Of a stretch of 64,000 nt of DNA, positions 41,572 to 50,262 are shown piece after piece (the first letter of the stretch is position 1; each line of letters opens with the position of its first letter). The DNA comes from an uncultured Eubacterium sp. (lineage in GTDB: Bacteria; Bacillota; Clostridia; Lachnospirales; Lachnospiraceae): assembly GCA_910578975.1 (NCBI GenBank), contig CAJTRZ010000003.1:14580-78579 (forward strand), given 5' to 3'. Position numbers and translations under genes: made by a program. The notes below the pieces were generated by a model that made no database searches, was not told where the DNA came from, and saw nothing but the letters and a program-made list of their open reading frames with translations.

Positions 41572-41628
41572 AAAAAAGAGACCATAGATATGAATGTCTG
41601 TTTGCCATTACATACCTATGGTTCTTTT
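41572..41628 (-). terminator. Terminator after yajC
   Basis: On the minus strand AAGAACCATAG ... CTATGGTCTCTT is followed by a T-run. It lies about 65 bp after the yajC stop and ends the aldo/keto reductase-tgt-yajC transcript. Confidence 0.75.
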
Positions 41629-41692
41629 ACTTTATCTAGTTTATTTAATAAATGTTATTAAAATCATATTAAACAAATCTTATTCTATTTCA

Positions 41693-41992
41693 TTATACGT
41701 TTGCTTTTTCAACATCTACGATTGCAGCCTTCTGCATTGGAATTCGGCAATTCTTATTTCCTCCAAATTCTACAATAACCGTATCTTCTGTCACATCAAT
41801 AATCATTCCATAAAATCCACTGGTTGTTAAAACACTGTCACCAATTTCTACGCTTTCCATAAGTGCCTGCTGTTTCTTTTCCTGTTTCTTCTGTGGTCTG
41901 ATTGCTATAAAATACATAAATCCTATAATAATTACAACATATACAATTATAACTATCCAGCTGCCTGCTGCCTGTGTTGCTAAAAGTCCCAT
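41693..41992 (-). CDS. yajC: Preprotein translocase auxiliary subunit YajC
   Basis: A single-pass membrane protein that associates with SecDF at the Sec translocon. 99 residues: one N-terminal membrane helix (WIVIIVYVVIIIGFMYFIAI), the hallmark RPQKKQEKKQQALMESV and the small beta-domain GDSVLTTSGFYGMI. GGAGG precedes the start. It follows tgt by 12 bp, the usual tgt-yajC pairing. secDF, often the next gene, is 20 kb away in this genome, in the recJ-relA operon. Confidence 0.93.
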   Translation of the reverse strand: MGLLATQAAGSWIVIIVYVVIIIGFMYFIAIRPQKKQEKKQQALMESVEIGDSVLTTSGFYGMIIDVTEDTVIVEFGGNKNCRIPMQKAAIVDVEKANV

Positions 41993-42004
41993 TTTAAATT
42001 CCTC

Positions 42005-43141
42005 CTATTTCTGGTCGTTCTCTTTGAATCCCTCTAATTTATTAGCTTTATATTCTTCAAATCGTCCTACCTCAATGGCATCACGAATTTCTTCCATCAT
42101 TGTATTATAAAAATATAAATTATGCAAGACACATAAACGCATTCCCAACATTTCTTTTGCCTTTAATAAATGTCTGATATACGCCCTGCTGTGATATTTA
42201 CATGCCGGACACTGACAGCCTTCTTCTATTGGCTCTGCATCGGTTTCATATTTTGCATTAAATAAGTTTAACTTTCCTTTATTTGTATAAACATGTCCGT
42301 GGCGTCCATTTCTTGCAGGATAAACACAGTCAAAAAAGTCCACCCCCCGTTCTACTGCTTCTAATATATTTGCAGGTGTTCCCACACCCATCAGATATAT
42401 TGGCTTATCCTTAGGAAGATGAGGTTCTACTGCCTCAATTATTCTGTACATTTCATCATGGCTTTCTCCAACAGCAAGACCACCTATGGCAAATCCGTCT
42501 AAATCCATGTCAGCGATTGCTTTTGCATGTTCTATACGGATATCATCATAAACCCCTCCCTGATTGATACCAAACAACATCTGTTCCTTATTAATAGTAT
42601 CTTCTAAAGTATTCAATCTATCCATTTCTACTTTACAGCGTTGCAGCCATCTCGTAGTTCTATCCACAGAATTCTTAATATAGTCTTTGGATGCTACACT
42701 GGATGGACATTCATCAAACGCCATAGCAATCGTTGATGCAAGATTTGATTGTATCTGCATACTTTCTTCCGGTCCCATAAATATCTTACGGCCATCAATA
42801 TGAGATCTGAAATGCACTCCCTCTTCCTTAATACTTCTAAGTCCTGCAAGGGAAAACACCTGAAATCCACCCGAATCTGTCAAGATTGGCTTATTCCAAT
42901 TCATAAAATTATGAATACCACCCATTTTCTTAACAATATGGTCTCCCGGTCTCACATGTAAATGGTACGTATTGGATAACTCCACCTGTGTTTTAATCTG
43001 ATATAAATCTTCTGCGGCAACAGCCCCTTTAATAGCAGCCGCTGTTCCTACATTCATAAATACCGGCGTCTGTATTTTGCCATGCACTGTAGTAAATTCA
43101 CCTCTTTTGGCATTTCCATCTTTTGCTATTATTTTAAACAT
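42005..43141 (-). CDS. tgt: Queuine tRNA-ribosyltransferase
   Basis: Exchanges guanine for a queuine precursor at position 34 of GUN-anticodon tRNAs. 378 residues of TIM-barrel fold. The substrate pocket is ILTDSGGFQVFSL, MGVGTPANILEAVERG and the catalytic Asp region VDFFDCVYPARNGRHG. The zinc site is EGCQCPACKYHSRAYIRH with a later histidine (LCVLHN). AGGAG precedes the ATG. It is the middle gene of an aldo/keto reductase-tgt-yajC operon. Confidence 0.97.
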   Translation of the reverse strand: MFKIIAKDGNAKRGEFTTVHGKIQTPVFMNVGTAAAIKGAVAAEDLYQIKTQVELSNTYHLHVRPGDHIVKKMGGIHNFMNWNKPILTDSGGFQVFSLAGLRSIKEEGVHFRSHIDGRKIFMGPEESMQIQSNLASTIAMAFDECPSSVASKDYIKNSVDRTTRWLQRCKVEMDRLNTLEDTINKEQMLFGINQGGVYDDIRIEHAKAIADMDLDGFAIGGLAVGESHDEMYRIIEAVEPHLPKDKPIYLMGVGTPANILEAVERGVDFFDCVYPARNGRHGHVYTNKGKLNLFNAKYETDAEPIEEGCQCPACKYHSRAYIRHLLKAKEMLGMRLCVLHNLYFYNTMMEEIRDAIEVGRFEEYKANKLEGFKENDQK

Positions 43142-43155
43142 CTTCTATCTCCTAA

Positions 43156-44076
43156 TTATGGTAATATATGCCCTGCCGACAAGTATAATCTATACCACTC
43201 ATCTCTGGACAACACAATTTCTGTAGCTTTAGCAATCTGAACCAGTCGTTCTTTATTGGTCGTTCCTGCTACCATCTGCATATTTGCCGGATGTCTCATA
43301 ATCCATGCTGTAGCTATAGCAGTATTTGACACCTGATACTTTTCTGCCAGTTCATCAATTACCTTATTTAATTCTGGAAATCTTTCATTTCCAAGAAAAC
43401 TTCCCTCAAACATTCCATACTGAAATGGTGACCATGTCTGAATCGTAATATCATTTAATCTACAATAATTCAAGATATTTCCATCACGATTCACTGCACC
43501 TTCCGTACTCATATTTACTTCCATTCCACTAGAAATCATATTTGAATTTGTAATACTAAGCTGTAACTGATTTGTAACAATAGGTTGTTTTACATACTTC
43601 TTCAACAACTCAATTTGCATAGAATCCATATTGGAAACACCAAAATATTTAACTTTTCCTACGGCCTCTAATTTATCAAATGCACCTGCAACTTCTTCTG
43701 GTTCTACTAACGCATCCGGTCTATGCAAAATAAGACAATCTAAATATTCTGTATTCATTCTGTCTAAAATCCCATCCACAGACTTTAAGATATATTCTTC
43801 TGACAAATCATACATAACTCCCGGAACAATTCCACACTTAGACTGAATAAAAAATCGTTCTCTGCTGTCTCCTTTTAGATCTGCAACTTTTCCAAATAAT
43901 TGTTCACAATATCCACCACCATAAATATCTGCATGATCAATATAGTTGATTCCATGTTCTAAAGCCGTCTCAACAAATTCCTTCGCCTGAGTTTCCTCTA
44001 AACCGCCAAATCTCATACAACCAAGGGCAATGGCTGAAACATCTAAACCTGTCTTTCCTAATTTCACTTTCTTCAT
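43156..44076 (-). CDS. Aldo/keto reductase
   Basis: An NAD(P)H-dependent oxidoreductase of the YdhF-like group. 306 residues from MKKVKLGKTGLDVSAI at 44076; earlier in-frame starts have no ribosome binding site. The AKR tetrad is visible in NYIDHADIYGGG (Asp and Tyr), FIQSKCG (Lys) and LILHRPD (His). The C-terminal IATAWIMRHPANMQMVAG region binds the cofactor. It precedes tgt by 14 bp, but no functional tie to queuosine is known; the substrate is unknown. Confidence 0.88.
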   Translation of the reverse strand: MKKVKLGKTGLDVSAIALGCMRFGGLEETQAKEFVETALEHGINYIDHADIYGGGYCEQLFGKVADLKGDSRERFFIQSKCGIVPGVMYDLSEEYILKSVDGILDRMNTEYLDCLILHRPDALVEPEEVAGAFDKLEAVGKVKYFGVSNMDSMQIELLKKYVKQPIVTNQLQLSITNSNMISSGMEVNMSTEGAVNRDGNILNYCRLNDITIQTWSPFQYGMFEGSFLGNERFPELNKVIDELAEKYQVSNTAIATAWIMRHPANMQMVAGTTNKERLVQIAKATEIVLSRDEWYRLYLSAGHILP

Positions 44077-44160
44077 TTTTAATTTCTCACTTTCTTTTCG
44101 CTCTTTATATTCTATTTGATTTAGATAAGTATTGCAAGTCAATTCATACCTTCTTTTCCC

Positions 44161-44189
44161 TTGAACTTATCCTTATCAGTTGATATACT
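44161..44189 (+). promoter_or_regulatory. aroC promoter
   Basis: TTGAAC (44161-44166), a 17-nt spacer and TATACT (44184-44189) form a strong sigma-A promoter about 60 nt before aroC. Confidence 0.7.
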
Positions 44190-44248
44190 GTTAAAGATAT
44201 AATTTAAGAAAAATCTTATAGTTTACTTAAAAATGCAAGGAGGTCATT

Positions 44249-45349
44249 ATGGCTGGTTCAACGTATGGAAATATTTTCAGAATAACAACCTGGGGCGAAT
44301 CCCATGGCAAAGCATTAGGTGTTGTTGTGGATGGATGTCCGGCAGGAATAAATTTATGCGAAGAAGATATACAAATATTCTTAAATAGAAGAAAACCTGG
44401 TCAATCCAAATACACGACACAGAGAAACGAAGATGACAAGGTTGAAATTCTTTCCGGTATCTTTGAAGGAAAAACAACAGGTACGCCTATTTCCATGATT
44501 GTTCATAATAAAGACCATCATTCTGCTGATTATAGCCAGATTGCATCCTACTACAGACCTGGGCATGCTGACTATACTTTCGATGAAAAATATGGTTTTA
44601 GAGATTACAGAGGTGGTGGGCGTTCCTCAGGCAGAGAAACTATCGGTCGTGTTGCTGCCGGAGCAATCGCTTCTAAGATCTTAGAGCAATTAAATATTTC
44701 TATTACTACCTATTCGAAATCAATCGGAAATGTCCAAATTGATTATAATCATTTCAATAAGGATGAAATTGAAAATAATCCAATGTATATGCCTGACAGT
44801 GATGCTGCCATCAAAGCTGGAGAATTATTAAAAGAAAAAATGGCTGAGATGGATTCTGTAGGTGGTGTAATTGAATGCCTTATAGATGGAATGCCTGTAG
44901 GTGTGGGTGAACCAGTATTTGAAAAGATCAATGCTAATTTGTCAAAAGCAATTATGTCCATAGGAGCGATGAAAGGATTTGAAATCGGAGACGGTTTCGC
45001 AGTGGCTGAATCTACTGGTTCCACAGATAATGATGGATTCCAAATGAAAAACGGAACAGTCACAAAAACAACAAATCATGCCGGTGGTATTATGGGTGGA
45101 ATAAGTGATGGATCCCAGATTATTTTACGTGCAGCTGTAAAACCTACCCCATCTATTGCCCAGACACAAAGAACCGTGAATAAATCCGGAGAAGATATTG
45201 AGATCAATATTAAAGGACGTCACGATCCTATTATTGTTCCCCGTGCTGTGGTTGTTGTAGAATCCATGGTAGCTGTCACGCTTGTTGACATGATCTTTTT
45301 GGCAATGACCTCCAGAATAGATAAAATTGTTGATTTTTGGAAAAAATAA
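44249..45349 (+). CDS. aroC: Chorismate synthase
   Basis: Converts 5-enolpyruvylshikimate 3-phosphate to chorismate using reduced FMN. 366 residues with the three family signatures: TWGESHGKALGVVVDGCPAG, DYRGGGRSSGRETIGRVAAG near residue 125 and the C-terminal RHDPIIVPRAV. AAGGAGG precedes the start. It has its own promoter and is followed at 40 bp by azlC-azlD, a probable operon, although chorismate synthesis and branched-chain amino acid export are not directly linked. Confidence 0.97.
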   Translation: MAGSTYGNIFRITTWGESHGKALGVVVDGCPAGINLCEEDIQIFLNRRKPGQSKYTTQRNEDDKVEILSGIFEGKTTGTPISMIVHNKDHHSADYSQIASYYRPGHADYTFDEKYGFRDYRGGGRSSGRETIGRVAAGAIASKILEQLNISITTYSKSIGNVQIDYNHFNKDEIENNPMYMPDSDAAIKAGELLKEKMAEMDSVGGVIECLIDGMPVGVGEPVFEKINANLSKAIMSIGAMKGFEIGDGFAVAESTGSTDNDGFQMKNGTVTKTTNHAGGIMGGISDGSQIILRAAVKPTPSIAQTQRTVNKSGEDIEINIKGRHDPIIVPRAVVVVESMVAVTLVDMIFLAMTSRIDKIVDFWKK

Positions 45350-45389
45350 GTTAGACTTCTATTACTTAGATAAGGATGATACATGAACA

Positions 45390-46100
45390 ATGAATAATAA
45401 AAAGATTTTCAGAGAAGGAATGCGTGATGGACTGCCTATTGGTCTGGGTTATCTTGCAGTTTCCTTTTCTCTAGGAATCACTGCCAGAAATATAGGATTA
45501 ACTCCATTTCAGGGATTTCTGGTCAGTCTGTTAAACAATGCATCTGCCGGTGAGTATGCCGGCTTTACTGCTATGGCTGCTGACGCAGCATATATCGAAA
45601 TCATATTTATTACATTCATCACCAACATAAGATATCTTTTAATGAGTTGTGCTCTTAGTCAGCGTTTTTCACAAGGCACTCCTCTGATACACAGATTTCT
45701 AATCGGATATGATGTGACAGATGAACTTTTTGGAATTACTATCGCAAGAAAAGGCTTTTTAAACCCATGTTATACGTATGGTGCTATGCTTCTTGCAATC
45801 CCTGGGTGGTCTATTGGTACTGCCATCGGCGTTATGGCTGGAAATATACTTCCTGCAAGAATTGTTGGTGCTTTAAGTGTTGCATTATTCGGAATGTTTA
45901 TTGCCATTATTATTCCCCCTTCCAAGAAAAATAAAATAATTGGAGGATTGGTGATAATTAGTTTTGCCGCCAGTTTCTGTTTTTCCAGATTACCACTGTT
46001 ATCTGAACTGTCAGAAGGCACCCGGACAATCATCCTGACTGTGCTCATTTCGGCTCTGGCTGCAATCTTTTTCCCTATAAAACCAGAAGAAAACACTTAA
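45390..46100 (+). CDS. azlC: AzlC family branched-chain amino acid exporter, large subunit
   Basis: The large membrane subunit of the AzlCD-type exporter of branched-chain amino acids and analogues. 236 residues with about six to seven membrane segments. The conserved N-terminal region is GMRDGLPIGLGYLAVSFSLG, then SLLNNASAGEYAG and FITNIRYLLMSCALSQRF. azlD follows after 63 bp. The pair lies about 5 kb from leuB-ilvD-ilvB, giving synthesis and export of the same amino acids close together. Confidence 0.92.
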   Translation: MNNKKIFREGMRDGLPIGLGYLAVSFSLGITARNIGLTPFQGFLVSLLNNASAGEYAGFTAMAADAAYIEIIFITFITNIRYLLMSCALSQRFSQGTPLIHRFLIGYDVTDELFGITIARKGFLNPCYTYGAMLLAIPGWSIGTAIGVMAGNILPARIVGALSVALFGMFIAIIIPPSKKNKIIGGLVIISFAASFCFSRLPLLSELSEGTRTIILTVLISALAAIFFPIKPEENT

Positions 46101-46163
46101 CATATCATAGATAAACATTTAATTACATTTTAATACTTTTATTAAAACACCAGGAGAAATATT

Positions 46164-46469
46164 ATGACACATAACCCATATATTTATATTACACTTATGG
46201 CACTGGTTACTTTAGCTATCAGAATCCTGCCACTAACACTCATTCGAAAACAGATTAAAAGTCAGTTCCTACAATCATTTTTATATTATGTACCATACGT
46301 AACTTTATCTGTAATGACCTTCCCGGCTATTATTGATGCAGCTCATTCACCGATTGCCGGTACTTTGGCACTAATTGTAGGAATTGCCGCTGCCTGGTTT
46401 GGAGCTGGTTTACTACAGGTATCAATTGCCTGCTGTGTAGTTGTATTTCTTTTCTCTTTTCTTCTTTAA
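46164..46469 (+). CDS. azlD: AzlD family branched-chain amino acid exporter, small subunit
   Basis: The small membrane partner of AzlC. 101 residues with about four membrane segments (YIYITLMALVTLAIRILPLTL and following), including FLYYVPYVTLSVMTFPAII. A CAGGAGA box precedes the ATG. It is last in the aroC-azlC-azlD group, convergent with the next minus-strand gene. Confidence 0.9.
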   Translation: MTHNPYIYITLMALVTLAIRILPLTLIRKQIKSQFLQSFLYYVPYVTLSVMTFPAIIDAAHSPIAGTLALIVGIAAAWFGAGLLQVSIACCVVVFLFSFLL

Positions 46470-46508
46470 AAACCCGTACTTTCTATACTACTTATGTCGT
46501 ATAAAAAT

Positions 46509-46898
46509 TTACGACTTTGTAAGCATCTTTTCATATATTAATCCTACAGCAAACCATAACGGTGCATAATCCCACCGGATTACTCCCTTAATATTATATT
46601 TACTTTTACTGTAATCCCACGGACAGCTGTCTTTCTTTTTCAATATAGTTCCTGTAGTAAATTCTGCCACATAAATTCCCGCAGTATAAATCAATCCTCG
46701 TTCTATTGTTTTCCTATTATACTTCTTTAATTTGCTACTTACTGGTTTTATCACTGCAGCCATTCCATAAATAGGAAACATCCATATAGATGTCTGACCT
46801 ATCAATTTATAATCTTTTTTCTTAATGCAACAAGCTGATGTAAAGAGTAACTCCATACACCAGCCTGTGATTCCACATTTTATAAAGTTTTTATTCAT
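46509..46898 (-). CDS. Putative ABC-transporter type IV (CmpB-like, PF06541) small membrane protein
   Basis: 129 residues from the ATG at 46898; an ATG at 46910 is an alternative. The pattern FIKCGITGWCMELLF at the start and CPWDYSKSKYNIKGVIRWDYAPLWFAVG at the end (shown in part as CPWDYS and IRWDYAPLW) is typical of the PF06541 membrane family. These are small, multi-pass, mostly uncharacterised proteins. It lies 41 bp downstream of glyA and may be read from that transcript. No ABC ATPase is nearby, so the transporter label is only a family name. Confidence 0.72.
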   Translation of the reverse strand: MNKNFIKCGITGWCMELLFTSACCIKKKDYKLIGQTSIWMFPIYGMAAVIKPVSSKLKKYNRKTIERGLIYTAGIYVAEFTTGTILKKKDSCPWDYSKSKYNIKGVIRWDYAPLWFAVGLIYEKMLTKS

Positions 46899-46939
46899 TA
46901 CACTCTTCATATGTGTAATTATTTCCAATATCTGTTCCT

Positions 46940-48181
46940 TTATTCATATAATGGATATTTATCTGTTAAACCTTTTACCTTCGCCTTAACACTTTCAGCA
47001 TTTCCATTTAAATCATCCGCAATATCTGCCATGCATTCAGCAATAACATCCATATCTTCCTTATTCAGTCCTCTGGTTGTTACAGCAGGTGTTCCAATTC
47101 TTACACCACTGGTAATTCCCGGTTTCTGTGGATCATTTGGAATCGCATTTTTATTACATGTAATATTTGCTGCATCCAATGCAATCTCAAATTCCTTACC
47201 TGTAATATTTTTGCTTCTTAAATCAACTAACATCAAATGATTATCTGTTCCGCCAGAAACTAAATCAAACCCTCTATCCATCAATCCTTTGGCAAGTGCC
47301 TGAGCATTTTCTACAACATTCTTTGCATATTCTTTAAATTCATCGGATAAAGCTTCTTTAAAACATACTGCCTTTGCAGCAATTACATGCATTAAAGGTC
47401 CACCCTGAATACCTGGGAATACCGCTTTATTTAATTTATGTTCTAACGCAAACTCTTCACTGGATAAAATAAGTCCTCCTCTTGGACCTCTTAATGTCTT
47501 ATGAGTAGTAGTTGTTGTTACATGTGCATATGGAATCGGACTCATATGCTGTCCACCTGCAACAAGTCCTGCGATGTGAGCCATATCCACCATAAGGTAT
47601 GCACCAACTTCATCTGCAATCTCTCTGAACTTTTTAAAATCTATCTTTCTAGGATATGCACTTGCACCGGCTACGATCAGTTTTGGCTTGCACTCCAATG
47701 CTGTCTCTCTTACCTTATCATAGTCAATAAATCCATTATCATCTACACCATATGATACAATGTTAAAATATGTACCGGACATATTTACCGGTGAACCATG
47801 AGTTAAATGTCCTCCAGCATCCAGGCTCATACCCATTACAGTATCACCCGGCTGAACTAAAGCAAAGAATACTGCCATATTTGCCTGTGCACCGGAATGT
47901 GGCTGAACATTGGCATATGTACATCCAAATAATTCCTTTGCTCTATCAATTGCTAACTGCTCTACTACGTCTACATATTCACAGCCGCCATAATATCTCT
48001 TTCCCGGATATCCTTCTGCATATTTATTTGTAAGATGGCTTCCCATAGCCGCCATAACACTCTTACTTACTAAGTTTTCTGATGCAATCAATTCGAGGTG
48101 TGAACGCTGTCTTCCCATCTCATCTTCCATTGCTGCAAAAACTTCTGCATCTGCATTTTTTACTTCATCAAATGAAAACAT
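46940..48181 (-). CDS. glyA: Serine hydroxymethyltransferase
   Basis: Interconverts serine and glycine with tetrahydrofolate, the main source of one-carbon units. 413 residues: NLVSKSVMAAMGSHLTNKYA near the start, ANVQPHSGAQANMAVF, and the pyridoxal-phosphate lysine in TTTTHKTLRGPRGG. AGGAGG precedes the start. A perfect 8-bp hairpin (48204-48229) lies in its leader. With serC-serA it links serine synthesis to glycine, although the genes are separate. Confidence 0.97.
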   Translation of the reverse strand: MFSFDEVKNADAEVFAAMEDEMGRQRSHLELIASENLVSKSVMAAMGSHLTNKYAEGYPGKRYYGGCEYVDVVEQLAIDRAKELFGCTYANVQPHSGAQANMAVFFALVQPGDTVMGMSLDAGGHLTHGSPVNMSGTYFNIVSYGVDDNGFIDYDKVRETALECKPKLIVAGASAYPRKIDFKKFREIADEVGAYLMVDMAHIAGLVAGGQHMSPIPYAHVTTTTTHKTLRGPRGGLILSSEEFALEHKLNKAVFPGIQGGPLMHVIAAKAVCFKEALSDEFKEYAKNVVENAQALAKGLMDRGFDLVSGGTDNHLMLVDLRSKNITGKEFEIALDAANITCNKNAIPNDPQKPGITSGVRIGTPAVTTRGLNKEDMDVIAECMADIADDLNGNAESVKAKVKGLTDKYPLYE

Positions 48182-48203
48182 CTATATACCTCCTAATGTA
48201 TGT

Positions 48204-48229
48204 ACTGCACTGCCAAAAGCAAGTGCAGT
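48204..48229. other. Palindrome in the glyA leader
   Basis: ACTGCACT (48204-48211) and AGTGCAGT (48222-48229) pair perfectly around a 10-nt loop, about 23 bp upstream of glyA. It could be an operator or a leader hairpin; it does not resemble a glycine riboswitch. Confidence 0.4.
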
Positions 48230-48332
48230 TTTAATCCTATATTATATTATCATAAGATGGATTATTTTAAAATCTATTTTTATGAATTCACAGATTTTCT
48301 TTAAAAAATGTTGAAATCACATGATTATCATA

Positions 48333-49295
48333 TTACTCATAATCACATTCGCATCTGTCTTCCTCTATATCTTCTTCCGTTTCTTCCTCCTTACATGGAT
48401 TTGTGTGTGCCTTTGTACAACATTCTCTTTCGCATTTTTTCTCTTCTTTTAATTTTCCTTCGCATTTTGGTGGCTCTAATTCCAAAGGTTTGATCTCTCT
48501 GGATAATAATCCGCTTTCTACAAACTTCTTACACACACGCTCATCTTCATCCTCTGTATCTGCCTTTGGCGGTGTTGTTTTTTCTCTATAGTCTATTTTG
48601 TAAGCTTCAAAATAAACAGTTCTTAAAATAAGAGAAAGTCCTGCTGAAAAGGTACCGTCACATGCACTGAAATTCATTGCTTTTCCAACACCTGCAAGAT
48701 TAATACCATTTACGACCTGATTTCTACCTTCCGCCAAACTTACAACATTGACATATTTTTTGTTCTTTTCTCCCTTTGTTCCCACTCCATAAGGAGTATA
48801 TAACTCCAATGTGATGTGAGATGGGTTCGTTTTCTCATCCTTATATTTATAGTCTGGACTATATTTATCTGCTGGTAAATAGTTTACTGTAAGAATTGTG
48901 GAAGTTAAGAATTTGTCACAACCATCATACAATTTCACATCATAGGTCACACATACATTTGTCAAAGTTACTTTACTGCAGTTTGGTTTACAAGTAGATT
49001 TTACGCTTGTTTCCGGATGGTGCATAGGTGGTGCCTTACATACATCCATATCTTTTTTCGGACCATACATCTTTTTAGATAAAGAAACATCTATTACATC
49101 TGCCCGAATTGTTTCTACTGTTGGATTTTCCTCCATTATACACTCTGGAATTTTAACTGTTCTACATACATTTACTCCGATTTCATCATAGATGACTGGA
49201 GCATAGATAGACAGAGCTTCTGGTCTGCCACAAATTTCTTTATTGCATACATCCACTTCTCTACAACATTTTTTACATTTACAAGGTTTTGTCAT
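48333..49295 (-). CDS. Cysteine-rich protein, probable spore-surface component
   Basis: 320 residues from the ATG at 49295, preceded by GGAG. Cysteine clusters lie at both ends: KPCKCKKCCREVDVCNKEIC near residue 4 and CERECCTKAHTNPCKEEE near the C-terminus, followed by an acidic tail ending DRCECDYE. The middle is beta-rich (VCVTYDVKLYDGCDKFLTST). There is no signal peptide, so it is made in the cytosol. An exact sigma-K-type promoter (49348-49322) lies upstream, pointing to late mother-cell expression, where cysteine-rich coat proteins are cross-linked. I do not recognise the family. Confidence 0.68.
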   Translation of the reverse strand: MTKPCKCKKCCREVDVCNKEICGRPEALSIYAPVIYDEIGVNVCRTVKIPECIMEENPTVETIRADVIDVSLSKKMYGPKKDMDVCKAPPMHHPETSVKSTCKPNCSKVTLTNVCVTYDVKLYDGCDKFLTSTILTVNYLPADKYSPDYKYKDEKTNPSHITLELYTPYGVGTKGEKNKKYVNVVSLAEGRNQVVNGINLAGVGKAMNFSACDGTFSAGLSLILRTVYFEAYKIDYREKTTPPKADTEDEDERVCKKFVESGLLSREIKPLELEPPKCEGKLKEEKKCERECCTKAHTNPCKEEETEEDIEEDRCECDYE

Positions 49296-49321
49296 TTCTT
49301 TTCTCCTTTTGTTTCTCAATA

Positions 49322-49348
49322 TATAGTATGCTTTTTGAATTTTTTTGT
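49322..49348 (-). promoter_or_regulatory. sigma-K-like promoter of the cysteine-rich gene
   Basis: On the minus strand AC (49348-49347), 16 nt, CATA, CTA, TA (49330-49322) matches the sigma-K form with the same 16-nt spacing as at dpaA. It lies about 27 nt before the start codon. Confidence 0.55.
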
Positions 49349-49437
49349 TCTATTTTGCGAAGGAAGAAAATATATATATATGAGGCCCTAAATAATTTTA
49401 TAAAATAAATAAACAATAATATGAAATGGAGAAATAA

Positions 49438-50196
49438 ATGTATAAAATATTAGCATTTGAAAACGGACAACCAATTATTTTATTTTTAGAAAATCAGAAA
49501 GTGTTCATGTATACGGCTTCCGGTGGAAGAATTCTTTCGCGAGGTCTTTTATTTAATGATGTAAGAAAGGACTTTGATGTATACTCCTGTAAAGAAAAAT
49601 ATATATATTACATATCAACAGATAACAAGATTAAATTAGCTATGTTAAATCGGGACCGGTTTACAGAATTTTTATCTATTCCTATGGAAGACAACGAACA
49701 TAATATTGAGATTGTAAATGTTTCTCCATTGATGTGTCAGAATGAATTATATATTTTTTACTGTAACCATAATAAAGAAGCAGGCAAATATGAAATATAT
49801 TATATTTTATCTTCTGCTCCAAACAAAAGTTGCCTTATCGAGAGAAACATAGATACTAATAATGGATTTGATGTATTTAAAGCAAATGATAATATTGGGC
49901 TTGTTTTAAACTCAAACTATTATTATTTAAGTAAGGACAAAAAATTAGTAACAATTAACAATACATCTGAGAATCAATTGGAAACTCCTTCTCTTGGACA
50001 GAATATTGAAGAATTAAAATCTGCTTTATCAGATAAAAGCAGTAAACTAATCGAGGTTCAAAAGCAGTTATACGAAAAGAATAACGAGATTGCCAACTTA
50101 AAATCTACACAACAGCATATTACAGAACAGTACAATGAATTGGCTGAATATGCTGGAAAATTGCAGGAAGAACTTCGTAAGATTCGATATATGTAA
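49438..50196 (+). CDS. Beta-rich protein with C-terminal coiled coil, unknown function
   Basis: 252 residues, no signal peptide. The first 185 residues alternate short beta-like strands (KILAFENGQPIILFLENQKV, KYIYYISTDNKIKLAML, ELYIFYCNHNKEAGKYEIYY) and look like part of a beta-propeller or beta-sandwich. The last 65 residues form a coiled coil (NIEELKSALSDKSSKLIEV and following). A GGAGA box precedes the ATG. It is divergent from the cysteine-rich gene and shares the short control region, so it may also act in sporulation (inference). The family is not recognised. Confidence 0.65.
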   Translation: MYKILAFENGQPIILFLENQKVFMYTASGGRILSRGLLFNDVRKDFDVYSCKEKYIYYISTDNKIKLAMLNRDRFTEFLSIPMEDNEHNIEIVNVSPLMCQNELYIFYCNHNKEAGKYEIYYILSSAPNKSCLIERNIDTNNGFDVFKANDNIGLVLNSNYYYLSKDKKLVTINNTSENQLETPSLGQNIEELKSALSDKSSKLIEVQKQLYEKNNEIANLKSTQQHITEQYNELAEYAGKLQEELRKIRYM

Positions 50197-50199
50197 AAT

Positions 50200-50227
50200 A
50201 AAAGGGAGGGGAAATCCCTGCCCTTTT
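50200..50227. terminator. Terminator after the coiled-coil gene
   Basis: AAAAGGGAGGG pairs with CCCTGCCCTTTT around a short loop, between convergent genes. The arms have one mismatch. It can work in both directions. Confidence 0.75.
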
Positions 50228-50262
50228 ACATATTAGCCATTTTTTCTGTGTACTCTCAGTTT

